Source of the DNA: Mugil cephalus
Taxonomy: Eukaryota; Chordata; Actinopteri; Mugiliformes; Mugilidae
Length of the DNA: 64,000 nucleotides
Assembly (NCBI RefSeq): GCF_022458985.1
Contig: NC_061783.1
Span: 10,694,413 to 10,758,412 of the forward strand
Reading direction: 5' to 3'
Positions 34,801 through 46,215 of this stretch are shown here, in pieces; the first letter of the stretch is position 1, and each line of letters opens with the position of its first letter. The position numbers were made by a program, and so were the translations under genes. A model generated the notes under the pieces. The model had not been told where the DNA came from, did not search any database, and saw nothing but the letters and a program-made list of their open reading frames with translations.

Positions 34801-37800
34801 GACTGCTTCTTCCAAACAGGATTTTGGTGTTGCATAACGGTGCGATGTTTCAGAACTGATTTGTTTGTGTTTGCACATAGGAGGAGGCGCGGACAACAGG
34901 AAGAAGAGCCGGAAGAGGACCTGACCAAAGACATGGAAGACCCGACTCCCGTGCCCAACATGGAGGAGGTCGTTCTACCCAAGAATGGTAAAATGCTTCA
35001 GGGCTCAACTCGCACAATATGTGTAAAAGTCAGAAGTCATTTAAATATGATGCATTGAGCTGCTGTTTTAATTTCTCACTCTGTCTGTGCAGTGAATCTG
35101 AAGAAAGACAGTGAGAACACTCCAGTGAAAGGAGGAACTATGGCTGACCTGGGTAAGCTTGCTTGAGTTATGGTCAATGGCCCAAGAGAGTAGGAGACAG
35201 TTTTGGAAACGCTAACACATTCATTTTTCAACATATTCCCACTTAATTATACCGATCAGGCGTAACATTAAAACCACTGACAGGAGAAGTGAATAACATT
35301 GACCATCTTGTGACAATTCACTGTTCTGTCGTTCATGTGGATGTCACTTAGACATGTAGCACCCGCCTAGACCCACACCACTCCATAGCAATGGCACTCC
35401 CTGATGTTATTGTCAAAATGACAAAAAATTCTTGATTTCGGCCGTACACGTCTTTTTTTTTTTTTTTATCAAACTGTATGAATGGGCACCTTTTACTAGT
35501 GCTGTGGACCTCCTTGTATGATAAGCCCTTGGGCCGAATTTAGTTCTTGTTTTATTTATGTCTGTGTACTTCTCTGTTTCTCTTTTAGATGAGCAAGAGG
35601 ATGATTTTCCAGGAAGGGTAAATATTTCTCATTTCCCCAGTTAAAATGTTTTGCAAGTGAATGAATCATGTAAGGAAGATATATTCACATTACTCTCTGT
35701 GAACGCGTGTTTAGGAAGATGAGGATGGAAGAGCAGAGATCCCTCGTCTGTCAGAGGGAGAGGACAGCATCACAGAACAAACTCACCACATTATAATACC
35801 GAGCTACACGTCTTGGTTTAATTACAACAGGTAAACAGTCACACACGTGCGCACAGACATTGATGCTGAAGTGTAAACCTTCATCATTATTTTAGCTTTA
35901 CCCTATAATGACCGTTCTGTGCATGTTCTCCAGCATTCACTCAATAGAGAAACGTGCGTTGCCTGAATTCTTCAACGGAAAGAACAAATCGAAATCTCCT
36001 GAAATGTGAGTACTGGACGCATTCGGACGTAACCGTTACCTCAGAGGATGGATAATAACGCCTCAGTATGATCTTTCCCGTGCACTTGCAGCTACCTGGC
36101 ATATCGCAACTTCATGATCGACACGTACCGCCTCAACCCCCAGGAATACCTCAGCTCAACATCCTGCAGGCGCAACCTGACTGGAGATGTTTGCGCTGTC
36201 ATGAGGTATAACTTAAACGTGTGGGCGTTCGCTGTCATGCCCAGTCTGCTGTGTCTGTTAAATTGGGTGCAGGATGTAGGCGTTATGCGAATATGTTGGA
36301 AAATAAAATCCGTGAGCGTTAAGAAGGAACATGCGGTGTCGTTAATTAGAGTTCAGATTAAAGTTGCTTTTAATTATAACATGCTTGTTTCTTCGTGTAT
36401 TTACTTTCTGTCATCCGCGGAGGCTGTTTATGCTGCAAGAGGTGGGAATTAATGCGAAGGTAAAAAATATTGTCTCTAGGGTTCATGCGTTTTTGGAGCA
36501 GTGGGGTTTGATCAACTACCAGGTGGACGCGGAGAGCAGACCTCTCCCCATGGGCCCTCCGCCTACCCCTCATTTCAACGTACTGGCTGACACGCCATCT
36601 GGGCTGGCACCCCTGCAACACAAGCCCCTACAGGTTTGTGTCGCCGAGGTCACGCAGAGCTCGTGATTTCAGCTCGGCACGGATTACTTTTGAAAATGTT
36701 TGTGTCGTTTGAAACACGCCCCGCTCGACTCCTGACATCCACTTTTCGTCTTTTCAGGTCTCGGCCTCGCAGCACATGTTGTATTTCCCGGAAAAGAGCA
36801 GAGAGAAACCGTCGGACTGCCAGAACTTCGGTCTGCGCTCGGACATCTACGCCAAGAAGCACCCTAAGGTCAGCATAAAAATGCAGAAAATAACAACCAT
36901 GTATGACTGGTGTGGCCCATCCTCCTTATTGTGATTTAATCCTAATCTTTCTAGTAATGCTCTGCAATGCAAACACTAAATGAGCCATGAGTTTAATTAT
37001 TCTTAAACTGTTACGACGTTTGCCACAGACTAAAGGAGCGAACGCAGGAAGGGAATGGACAGAGCAGGAGACGCTGCTGCTATTAGAGGTAAGAGTCATT
37101 TTTCTTCTTCCTGTCACGGCCCTTACACATGAGTCACTACTTTCCGAAACTGGAAAACGGTTATTTTTGATTCATGGGATCTTTTACAAAAAGCCCTGAA
37201 GTTTTGCAACTATCTAATCATCTGGCTTCCTCTTTGCCTCCCAGGCCTTAGAGGTTTACAGAGACGACTGGAACAAAGTATCAGAGCACGTGGGCTCCAG
37301 GACACAGGACGAATGCATCCTTCACTTCCTCCGTCTGCCGATCGAGGACCCCTACCTGGAAGACTCTTCGGCTTCTCTGGGCCCTCTGGCGTATCAGCCC
37401 GTGCCTTTCAGCCAATCGGAGAACCCTGTCATGAGCACTGTGGCCTTCCTGGCGTCCGTAGTGGATCCTCGAGTGGCGTCGGCTGCGGCGAAGGCAGCGC
37501 TGGGTGAGAAGACGCCGGGTTAATTTCACTGTGGTGTGAGGGGGGAAAAAAAGAAACGTGTGGTGACAGTTCATCTTTGTCTTCAGAGGAGTTTAGCAGA
37601 GTGCAAGAAGAATCGGCGGATAAAGGCTCTGAAACGTCCAACCAGCCGCAAAAACCAGGCAAGGCTGAAATACACACGCCTGTAATTACGTAACTCGGCT
37701 TCACTCATTGTCTTATTTGTAATGTAACCACTTGTTCTTTTTCCTCCCATTTTATAGAGTCAATGGAGCCAGAAAAACTGGAGTCAAACTCTAATCCCCT

Positions 37801-40143
37801 TCAGGTAATGCACCAGTTAGCACATAGAGAAAGTTTGCATCACGTGAGCTTGTGAGTCACTTCAGTTTGTTTGTCTACACGTACGTTTGAATCTGTTTCA
37901 GGTGCCTTCGAGGGTGGATGGGGTCAAAGTGGAGACCAGCGGGCCAAAAATGGAGGCGGAGCTAATCAAAAGAGAACATCCTGAAAACATACTCGCGGAG
38001 GACAGAGACGGTACGTTAATGTGCGCGGTGCGGTAAATATGTGCGGTGCACTAAGCGTGCGTATGCGGGCGCAAATTCCAGCATTGACAAAATTCCTCTC
38101 TCGTTCCAGGAGGGGGAGACGACGAGGAGAGCATGGACCGGCGGGAGGTGGAAGGGGACGAGGGAGGGAGGGTGATGGAGCTGGATCTGGTGGACGGTAG
38201 CGTTGCCACGGCAGCAGCATCCGCTCTGTCCTCAGCTGCCACAAAGGCCAAGGTAGAGCCCACCCGCCTGCTCGGAAAACGGACCAATCGCATGAACATG
38301 AAAATGAAATGGTTGTCAGTATAAGTAGAGGCCGTTTTTTTTTTTTTTTCCCCCAGCTGTGTCACTTGTCTCCTAGCAACCAGAACAGGCACCGTCTTTG
38401 AGACCACTTGGACACTCCCTTGCCTTGCACATAAAATCGACATAGAATATAAAGCACAGTATAGAGGGGCTGCATATGTGGTGGTTCATGTTCTGTTTAC
38501 AGCCATGCAGTAACATTGGCTTAATTCACTTGACATATGCTGATAGACAGATGTAGTCTGATATGAGACTGGTATGGGTCTTATTTTACTGTTAATAAGC
38601 ACTAATTAAATGCATTTCAGTTAGCTTTATATAGTAAATCAGGTCCATTTATAACCTCAATTTAAGTCTGTTTTTTCCTCTTCGGTTACTGATACTGGCA
38701 AAGAGGTGTTCCCACCCACAGCCAAGGTCAACGACTGGGATAAAAATAGTTCCATCAAAAACATAAACCTTGAAACACTTGAAAGGTTTCTCTGACGTAT
38801 CCCCCTTCTCATACCCCCCAACATCCCCAACGCTTTCTTCTTTAATCGTACTCCACTATCAGAACCTCCACTGTTACTCATTTACGCTGCTGGTTTTACT
38901 TCTTAATTCATCCTCTGCTAACAGTCTCTACCTTTCTGTTTCCGTTTGCATTCGCAGCATTTGGCCGCAGTGGAAGAGAGGAAGATCAAGTCCCTGGTGG
39001 CTCTGCTGGTGGAGACACAGATGAAGAAGTTGGAAATTAAGCTGAGGCACTTTGAAGAGCTGGAGACCATCATGGACCGTGAGAAAGAGGCTGTGAGTGG
39101 ACAATGACGTCAGCCAAAACCAAGCACCATAAGACCTATCACGACTATCCCTTGCGTTGCTCATTGTTTTAGTCTAACATTTTCTGCAGAGTCTATGTCC
39201 AGAAGCTGTGGTAACATGTCTAACCAAATGATTAACTTAACTTGTGTGCGTCATACAGTTGGAGCAGCAGCGGCAGCAGCTCTTGTCAGAGAGACAGACT
39301 TTCCACACGGAGCAGCTGAAGCAGGCAGAGATGAAGGTCCGCCAGCAGAGGGAGCAGCAGGGGCAGCCGGGTTACACAATGCAGCATTCAGGTGTGGACA
39401 CAAGCAGCCATAAATCAAACACCCTCCCAAGAAATGACACACCCACAATTCAGTTTAACCCTCACATGACACAGACGCATATCGACAAACTAAAGCGTAT
39501 CAAAAGTTAATTGATTCTTAATTTATACATCGCTGTTCATTGATGACCATGTTTTGTCCACAAAGAGCTCAACATGTTTTATTAGTAGAGAAGCAATCAA
39601 CACAATTTGTGATCATCTTACTTCTTTAAAGTAGAAAAGGAAAGAGAAACAACATATCAATCCTGATGATACTGGGACCACACTACAAACAGAAGACCAC
39701 TGATTTCTGTGATTGACTCCGTAGAGTATGTAGAAACAGTTTATCAGAAGCCATTTTGGATTGACTTTTGCATGTACGGTGGCTCTGTCTGGACAAAAAG
39801 TCTATTGGTGGATGTGAACACATCTTTAAAGTTTGCAATGTAAAAATGTAACAATATTCGGGTGAGAAATGCAGGCTTGTTGTGCAAACCCTTTCCTTCT
39901 TCCCCAGGCCAGTCCTTGCCCAATCGGATGATGCCTGCTGGGGGAAACGCCCAGCCGATGGCCCCTCGACACCCTGGAGCTCCCAATGGCATGTGTGAGT
40001 ATTTTCTACTATTGTTAAACTTTTGATTTGATCCCGCATATATAATAACACAATCCTCTTCTGTTCCTGTCTCAGACCCGTCCTCACAGCCTGATGGAAT
40101 AGCACCGGCTCAGACCGGTCCTCCATCGTCCAGTCACAGCTGA
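31847..40143 (+). CDS. smarcc1: SMARCC1 (BAF155), SWI/SNF core subunit, complete, 28 exons
   Basis: BAF155 is a scaffold subunit of BAF chromatin-remodelling complexes. Exons: 31847-32023, 32314-32433, 32830-32915, 33008-33089, 33190-33282, 33853-33922, 34000-34069, 34156-34231, 34423-34548, 34709-34791, 34881-34987, 35093-35152, 35589-35617, 35715-35830, 35934-36005, 36092-36205, 36480-36633, 36758-36868, 37029-37088, 37245-37503, 37587-37658, 37758-37804, 37902-38010, 38110-38252, 38958-39092, 39259-39391, 39908-39994, 40076-40143; 952 residues (human 1105). Domains: N-terminal MarR/BRCT/chromo-like module to about 300 ([17 protein letters not shown]), [14 protein letters not shown] near 350, SWIRM about 415-515 ([12 protein letters not shown]), SANT about 589-640 ([16 protein letters not shown]), coiled coil about 813-890 ([17 protein letters not shown]). 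FWESPDT and EEVVLPKN favour SMARCC1 over SMARCC2. Exon 21 uses a GC donor. Confidence 0.95.
33300..33775. mobile_element. LINE 3'-end fragment in smarcc1 intron 5
   Basis: The stretch starting with an ATTGTCATTTTAACC-like sequence and continuing with short adenine-rich GTACAAA/CAGTGCAA motifs matches my memory of 3' untranslated ends of common fish non-LTR retrotransposons (L2/Rex-like). It has no coding frame and no clear target-site duplication, so family and orientation are uncertain. Confidence 0.4.
35248..35420. mobile_element. DNA-transposon (MITE-like) remnant in smarcc1 intron 12
   Basis: The sequence starts TATACCGATCAGGCGTAACA and continues with spaced AACATTGACCATCT, as in a widespread teleost repeat whose TA-flanked end resembles Tc1/mariner MITEs. 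Only one end is recognisable; the other terminal inverted repeat is not visible. Confidence 0.45.
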
Positions 40144-40433
40144 GCCGTCCAAGAAACACGACCCACACATACACAAACACACACACACGCGCACACACAC
40201 ACACATGCACCACTTCCAACCAGAACAACGTAGCTCTGGTAAACGTTCTGGAACAGCTGTTTTAAAATTGAAGTCTGTAGCTCTTCATTAGTCACATGTT
40301 TTTAGACTGAAAGCTTCACAAGCACATAAACACAGTCGGTGTGTATTTGGTCAGCAGCTCAGTCCGTCTTCTATCTGTGAAATATTTGTGCTCTGATGTC
40401 AGAGTTGAGAAATCGGCAGATTGAACTCAACTC

Positions 40434-40439
40434 ATTAAA
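40434..40439 (+). terminator. smarcc1: smarcc1 polyadenylation signal (ATTAAA)
   Basis: ATTAAA about 290 bases after the smarcc1 stop codon, followed by a GT/T-rich stretch (TTGTTGTTTTATTC). This suits cleavage near 40.46 kb. The 3' UTR contains a (CA)n tract at 40172-40206. Confidence 0.55.
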
Positions 40440-40499
40440 GTTGCTTTTCTATGAATCCGGTTGTTGTTTTATTCTCTGTCCTTGTTCAGCCCATGTTGT

Positions 40500-40760
40500 G
40501 TCCAGTCCAGTCAAAAGTTAAACAAACCAAAGGTCATTAAGTATCTTTTACTTTCAGTTTTCCATCAAAGAATATTTCCACACAGTACGTCATGGGAACA
40601 TTCACTGCTGTGTGAATAGGGACTCATCTTTCTAGTAGAGCTAGAAAGCAGATTCTCACAGTTCAGGTTGAAGATATTTTAGGTCTCCAGGAAACAACCG
40701 GAAATCACAACTGAAGTCACCAGTGATGGTATTAATGTCTCTTTATTTTTAATCCAGTAA
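40500..40760 (-). repeat. Array 3' module, copy 1
   Basis: This block contains a TATCTTTTACTTTCAGTTTT-like line, a TTTCTAGTAGAGCTAGAAAGC line and CTCTTTATTT (AATAAA on the minus strand). Diverged copies recur at about 43.28-43.52 kb and 47.13-47.29 kb. Parts of it recur near 46.20 and 47.74 kb. Its position downstream of the small genes and its AATAAA suggest it is the 3' UTR and poly(A) region of each duplicated unit. Confidence 0.6.
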
Positions 40761-41559
40761 GCATTTCCAGTGGTCTGCATTTAAAGTGTTCTACTCCTAC
40801 AATAATTTGACAGTAAAGTGAGAGAACACAGTTGTTATAATCCCTTTATTTATTAAATCAGCATCTTTCCCAAAAGCAAATTAAATACGTTAGCCCACAT
40901 TTATAAAAAAAAATAAAAAATTTGATTAAAGTACAAGTTTGGCCAAGTCCAGTTAAATCATCTTTATGCATTCGGAATTTATTTTCTTATTGTCTTCAGC
41001 TGGTTTCTGCTTCCTCCTCACAGACGTACAGTCAGCTGTATCCCAAAGTCTTCTAACTGACACGTCGGCTTAGTTTCAGTTTTGATGGATGATATCTCTG
41101 GATAAACAGGGAGAATTATTAATATTAGTATTGTTACTATTCAAGAATACACTGAGGGGTTTTTATACCAGCATCTATGAAAATAATTAGTAGGCAAGGT
41201 GCGGTAACGTCATAATGTCTACTTCGAACATGCTACCTAGCTTCTGGAGCAGTACTGTAATATTTATGAACAGGTTATGAACGTTAATACTAAAATGACA
41301 GTACTCACAGTTGGACAGGATTGTTGTTGGTAGTCATGCTCTGTTGGTACAGAAGTAACCTGTCTAGGTCACACCTAGTTCAGTGGGTTGTGCAGTAACA
41401 AAACAAAAACTTTCACCTTCACCTTTGATTATCACCTCTAATAATAAAATTTATCTTAATAAAAATGCAATGGAAATTATTTAGTATACATTTACCCCTA
41501 ACACAGATTTACACCCTTTAATTGCACATTTAGGCCTTATTTATACAGCCTGCTGTGAC

Positions 41560-42075
41560 TCAGTTATAATTCTTTCCCACGGAACTGGTTGTCTTGTTAC
41601 CTGCAAAACAAACAACAAGCCAAAAAAAGTTGGAAGTGTCTACACTTTCCAAACAAATTTAGAAATAAAAATCTTTGATAACTTACCAGAAATTGCAAAT
41701 ACTGCAACTGCTGCGGTTGCAGTTGCCACAACTCCAGCCAGAGATACAGGGGTTGATATCTTCACAGAGTCCACAGACACCTTACTCCCAGATGGAGTAG
41801 GAGTGACCGTAATCCCGTTTCTAAAATAAAGAAGGAATATGTTCAAAAAGTGTGTTAACTAGATTATTTGATGGCAGTGGTTGTTTGTGCTTCCATGGGT
41901 GTCAGAAATTAATCAAAATCGCTCCTTTGTCTCAGTTATTTTCACAGTGCTCATCATTTAGAAGTTAACCTGAGCAGACGACGTAATGTGGAGACGAATC
42001 CTTTTCTTGCTCTTTCTTTCTTTACAAATCACTTACATTTAGTAAAGAAAAACGAAAACAAACTTACATATCCAT
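41560..42075 (-). CDS. Array unit A: 60-residue hydrophobic small protein
   Basis: Three exons (42068-42075, 41687-41820, 41560-41600) with good donors (gtaagt) and acceptors join in phases 2 and 1 to give 60 residues. The sequence runs MDINGITVTPTPSG, then VKISTPVSLAGVV, an Ala/Val-rich hydrophobic segment at about 28-47, and the tail GNKTTSSVGKNYN with an N-glycosylation sequon at 49-51. No signal peptide precedes it, so it may be a tail- or signal-anchored membrane protein. Exon 2 is 134 bases, exactly as in unit E. An imperfect interferon-response-like motif lies about 165 bases upstream. I recognise no family; the model rests on splice logic and similarity to the other units. Confidence 0.62.
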
Positions 42076-42235
42076 GGCAATCTTGAAAGCTACTTTCTGA
42101 GCAGTCGAAGTGTTCTCTCAGCAGTGCGCTCCTTCCTTTTGTTACATGTGCCATATGTCTAGCTCGTTAAGTTGACTAGATATTCAAATGATGCTTTTGT
42201 TCTTTCTCTCAACAGCATCACAGTGACTGTGTTTT

Positions 42236-42251
42236 GGTTTCTCTTTACTTC
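42236..42251 (-). promoter_or_regulatory. Imperfect ISRE upstream of unit A
   Basis: Minus strand GAAGTAAAGAGAAACC matches the IRF/ISRE pattern GAAANNGAAAC with one mismatch (TAAA for the first GAAA). It lies about 165 bases upstream of the unit A start codon. Confidence 0.35.
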
Positions 42252-42259
42252 ATGTAAAT

Positions 42260-43190
42260 CTCAAAATTGTTAAATATCCTAAACCATTCCCACAAGCTTC
42301 TCTCTCTGCCTGAAAGGATGGGGTCTTTAAACCTGTACATGGTGTTCTTTTCATGGAGAACAAAGAACCATGTGAAGAAGCCTCACCTTTTCCTGTAAAT
42401 TGTTTGCTGAGTGTATGACATACAAACTAGTGGCTAAAACCCACCTTACAATAAATGATTTAAAGGGACCTGTCTGCATGTGCTGCTCTGTTCTAATCGA
42501 CAACCCGTTGAGTTAATGAAGTCCCTACACCAGATTGTTGAAGTCCTTAAATATTGTTCATGGTCCTTCGAGCAGGATAAGATTAATTCAATGAATGGAG
42601 CACAATCATAGAGACATCCAGTACGTTCTCAGAGAGTCCCAGTTATCTGGCAGACTATCGAACATGTCCCAAGTGGGCCCACAGAAGCTAATGTTGTTAT
42701 TCCTCAGGTCTTCAGAGTCCCATGCTGTCCCTCATCCTTCGGAGCCTCTAGTTTGAGCTGACCAGGTTCAAGCACCCGCTGCCGAGAAAAGCTCAGCACA
42801 GCTCACTCCCCACCTCACTGCTAATGAAGAAGTGAAAGGAGAAACTGTCAATATAGATATGGAAATTATGGAGGGATAAATAGAGCAACTTGAAGGCCCG
42901 ATCTTAAATTTGGGTGTACAGAATCTTGGGGAGAAGCTCGAGGGCCAGTTTTCTTCTGCTTCAACTCCCTCTTCATGTTCATCTCGTTCATTAGTGGACT
43001 TTGTCTGCACTGAACATTCCCGGGGACTTTGTGACTATCAGACCCCTCCCTCTATAGTCAAATATTTGCATGGTGAGCTACATCACATTTCCCTGAGTAT
43101 CATCCTGTGATGAATCAACCTTTTCCACCACTCCCTGGTGCTCCTGTCCCTACACCTTAAGTTCTTAGAGGAAATGAAGTTAACAGTATT
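42260..43190. other. Spacer between array units A and B
   Basis: No supported gene. A few short open frames (about 42.77-43.1 kb) have no recognisable domain. The stretch 43.2-43.52 kb is the second copy of the array 3' module, with similarity to 40.5-40.76 kb. Confidence 0.4.
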
Positions 43191-43840
43191 TGATAAATGC
43201 TCTTATCAAAAATAGATAACACACATGGCAAATGTTTTCTTTTCTATGGCTCCAGTCGTTGTATTCACCTGTATTACCTGGTTCAAATCAAAGGTCATAG
43301 TATATTTTACTTTCAGTTCTCCACAAAAGAACATTTCGACACAGTATGTCATGGTGGCACATTTGTGTTTCATGAAAAGACATCGTCTTTTAATCACGGC
43401 CAGAAAGCAGATTCTCGCAATTCAAGTCGTTACATTTAAGGTTGAAGACTTTTTCGGTTTAAGTTCAGTCTCCAGGAACCTGAAGTGATGGTAACAATGA
43501 CCCTTTATTTGTTCATTTTAATTATTAATTTCCAGTGCTCTGCATTTAAAATTTCCTACTCCCCTACAATAGTGTGACTGTATAGTGAGAGAACACAGTC
43601 ATTACAATTGCATTGTTTATTACATCACCACGTTCCCCAAAAGCAAATTATATGTCCACATTTAAAAAATATATTGATATTAATATGTTGATTTGATAAA
43701 AGAATATAATTGCATATAAATGAAAACTATTTCATTGGCATACTTTAAAATGTCCAATTAGCACTTCGAAAACTGAATACAAAGAAATAATGCCATGGAA
43801 ATTATTAATGATTTACACATTTTAATTGCATGCTTAGCCC

Positions 43841-44126
43841 TTATCTGTACAACCTGTTGTAACTCACATATTTGTGTGACTCCTTTCCTGTCTTGTTACC
43901 TGCATAACAACCAACAAGCAGAAAAAAAAGAACATTTAGAAGCGTGGACGTGTCCCATTTTCTCACGCTGCATTTCTCATGTAGTATTTGGGAGAAAAAA
44001 ATAAAAATCTTTTGATTACTTACCGAAATTCGCTACTGCTGCAGTTGCCCCATTTCCAGCTCCAGCTATAGGCATGGAAAATGTGGGCGTCTCCGTGTTA
44101 ACTAAAGCTAATCTAAACAAAGACAT
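43841..44126 (-). CDS. Array unit B: 53-residue small protein lacking the first intron
   Basis: Two exons, 44024-44126 and 43841-43899, encode 53 residues starting MSLFRLALVNTETPTFSMP. The first 14 bases (ATGTCTTTGTTTAG) correspond to the whole 14-base first exon of unit E and its copy in unit D, but here they run directly into exon 2 sequence with no intron. Exon 2 sequence is 89 bases against 134 in units A and E, a loss of exactly 15 codons that removes most of the hydrophobic segment. The last exon starts GNKTGKESHKY and is clearly related to that of unit A (GNKT). The frame is intact throughout. Membrane insertion is doubtful, and it could be a decaying copy. Confidence 0.5.
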
Positions 44127-44598
44127 GAGTACATTTGAACTGTTCCCCCAAAAGCAAACCTTGCGCAATGACTGACCTGAGTAGAACTAGCAGAAAAACA
44201 CTGTTTTATGGGTGTATCTACAATCAAGATTTCACATCTCAACATTGAACCTACAAAGACAGTCCATGAAAAACTGAATAGATTGTTCTAGCACTAACTT
44301 AGATCCAAGTAAAGGCCACGGTAAGCTTATCTGGGTGCTAATATAATTTACTAATTTATTTGAATGCATTCAGTTTATGTCGCCTGTGTCAATTAATGTC
44401 GAAATTTGACAAACTTTAATATTTATCTTGGACGGACCGTCTTTTGAGTCAGAGCAACACTTTAAAACTACACCAAAGTCAAAGGCAAACTTTTTGTTTT
44501 AAAAGAAAAAAAATGGAGTGGAAAACTATTCTTTTATGGACAGTATAATTTAATTAACTTATTTAATTCTCTTATTTAAGAGTCTGAATGTTCTACAC

Positions 44599-45121
44599 CA
44601 GCGGTCTTGAAGCATTTTCAGGCCAAGGACCCCAGAGATTAAGTGACCCCCTTCCTACTATACGTGTTGTATGTTAAACTCAACCTAGTGCTATTTATAA
44701 ATATACATTATCATCATCATTTTGCATTCAATATTAAACAATTCAAGCAACACACAGGTTCAAATATTATTTTTTTTATTTTTAAATTTTTAATTTCAAA
44801 CATGTGCAACAGTAGGGTGGCCCTGCAACTACCGTGCATGACCAACAGGTATACACAGCTGACAGATAAAGAAAATGATTGACTCTCTTGGCCAATTGCG
44901 GGGAATGTACAGCTTCGTGATTGACTCAGCAGAGATAAAGTGTACAGACTGAAAGATAACGTCTTCTGCCTCCATTCATCCCTTTACGAGAATATGTTGG
45001 GTTCATCTATTGGATTCATTTGTGGGGGAAAACTGTGGGGGAACATTTTATATATGTCTGATCAAGCAAAGATTTAGCGACCCCCCTGCAGTACCTCTGC
45101 TGACCCCATGTTGAGGACCTG
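44599..45121. mobile_element. Non-autonomous hAT element with 8-bp target duplication
   Basis: Flanking copies of TTCTACAC at 44591-44598 and 45122-45129 form a perfect 8-base target-site duplication, the hallmark of hAT elements. The ends are imperfect inverted repeats: CAGCGGTCTTGAAGCATTTT on the left and, reverse-complemented from the right, CAGGTCCTCAACATGGGGTC. The 523-base interior has no transposase frame, so it is a non-autonomous copy. It separates array units B and C. Confidence 0.8.
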
Positions 45122-45289
45122 TTCTACACTGAAGACATGTTTAGAATACTTTTACTTTCTGTACACTGAGTGCACTGAACAACTTTTATGTCAAACCACA
45201 GACATGTTCAACAGTGAGTCATGAACTTTTTTTGGTTTTGTGTGCCAAATTCAAACTTCAAAACACATTCTAAGCTCAAGGGCTTGTTG

Positions 45290-45854
45290 TCATTGGTTAT
45301 CTTTCATCTTGTCTTCGCCCCTTCTATCCTCCCTCACAGACAGGTAGCAAAGTGTCAGTAACACAAAACCATTGAATCCACACACAAGCCTCAGGTCCAT
45401 TTTGACCACATCAGTGACGTTCAGTGCAATCACTCCTATAACCGTCTGGGTGAATTCACTGCGGGGAAAAGAAGGAGGACTGCTTAGAGGAAAGTTTTAG
45501 AAACAGAGGTGTGTCTAAGCATGATAAACTAAAGCAGACTCACCCTTGAGAAGGTTTTTTAACCAGCATGAATCCAAACAAGACCAGAGAGGCTATTATT
45601 ACCACGGTCAAAGTATCACTTGGTATTACTACATTTGCTGCTTTCACAGACGCACCGCCTCCAAAACTCCAAAACAGATTTTTTCTGAGAAATAGCAAAA
45701 TATCGTTGCGATTTCAGCCCCTGATTTCCTTAAGGTGGAAACACATATTTCACATCTAAATATGTATAATATAGTGTACGTACAGAGAGCATGTACAGTG
45801 TGTCGACACTAACAGTTAAGACTAAGACTGTACTCACAGGTTAATTAGATTCAT
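45290..45854 (-). CDS. Array unit C: 108-residue small membrane protein
   Basis: Exons 45838-45854, 45544-45684 and 45290-45458 encode 108 residues. The N-terminus MNLINLKNLFWSFGGG is followed by NVVIPSDTLTVVIIASLVLF, a strong transmembrane candidate at about 30-47, then the basic LVKK. The last exon adds a longer tail with a second hydrophobic patch at about 77-92 (LVCGFNGFVLLTLCYL) and a charged end. The first intron is phase 2 as in units A and E; the second is phase 2 rather than phase 1, so exon 3 may be unrelated to that of the others. Divergent from A and E but sharing the V-x-I-x-x-x position before the hydrophobic segment. No family recognised. Confidence 0.5.
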
Positions 45855-45974
45855 CCTCTTGAAAGAAGATTCAGCAGTTTTACTCAGGACCAGTGATACT
45901 CTGGTACAGTTATTCCCACTATTTATCCTTCTGTAAACATGTGACACGTCAGGTGTTCTTTTTTCCTTCCAGGA

Positions 45975-46215
45975 CAAAGTCTGAAGTCTGCCTTATCCTT
46001 CAAGTTTATGATAAACATCCATACATACATTATCGACCATCATTCAGTTTAAAAGACAGACACCAGTTTATAATCAGCAAATAGAAGTAGAGATGATAAT
46101 TTAACGTTACCATATGCAAATTATACAGTGCGTGCTAAGATATCCACATAGAAGAACATTCATGTTAATCAAATCAAAGATTAAGCATAGTATCTTTTAT
46201 TTTCAGTTTACATGA
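45975..46215. repeat. Direct repeat, copy 1 (pairs with 47517-47750)
   Basis: About 240 bases including ATAAACATCCATACATACAT, CAGTTTATAATCAGCAAATA and ATATCCACATAGAAGAAC recur at 47517-47750 with high identity, about 1.54 kb away. The pair marks a tandem duplication of array DNA that produced units D and E. Confidence 0.75.

Noticed and set aside
39683-40228. 181-codon minus-strand open frame at the end of smarcc1
   Set aside because: Antisense of the last two smarcc1 exons; hydrophobic and Cys/Val-rich start comes from the (CA)n repeat.
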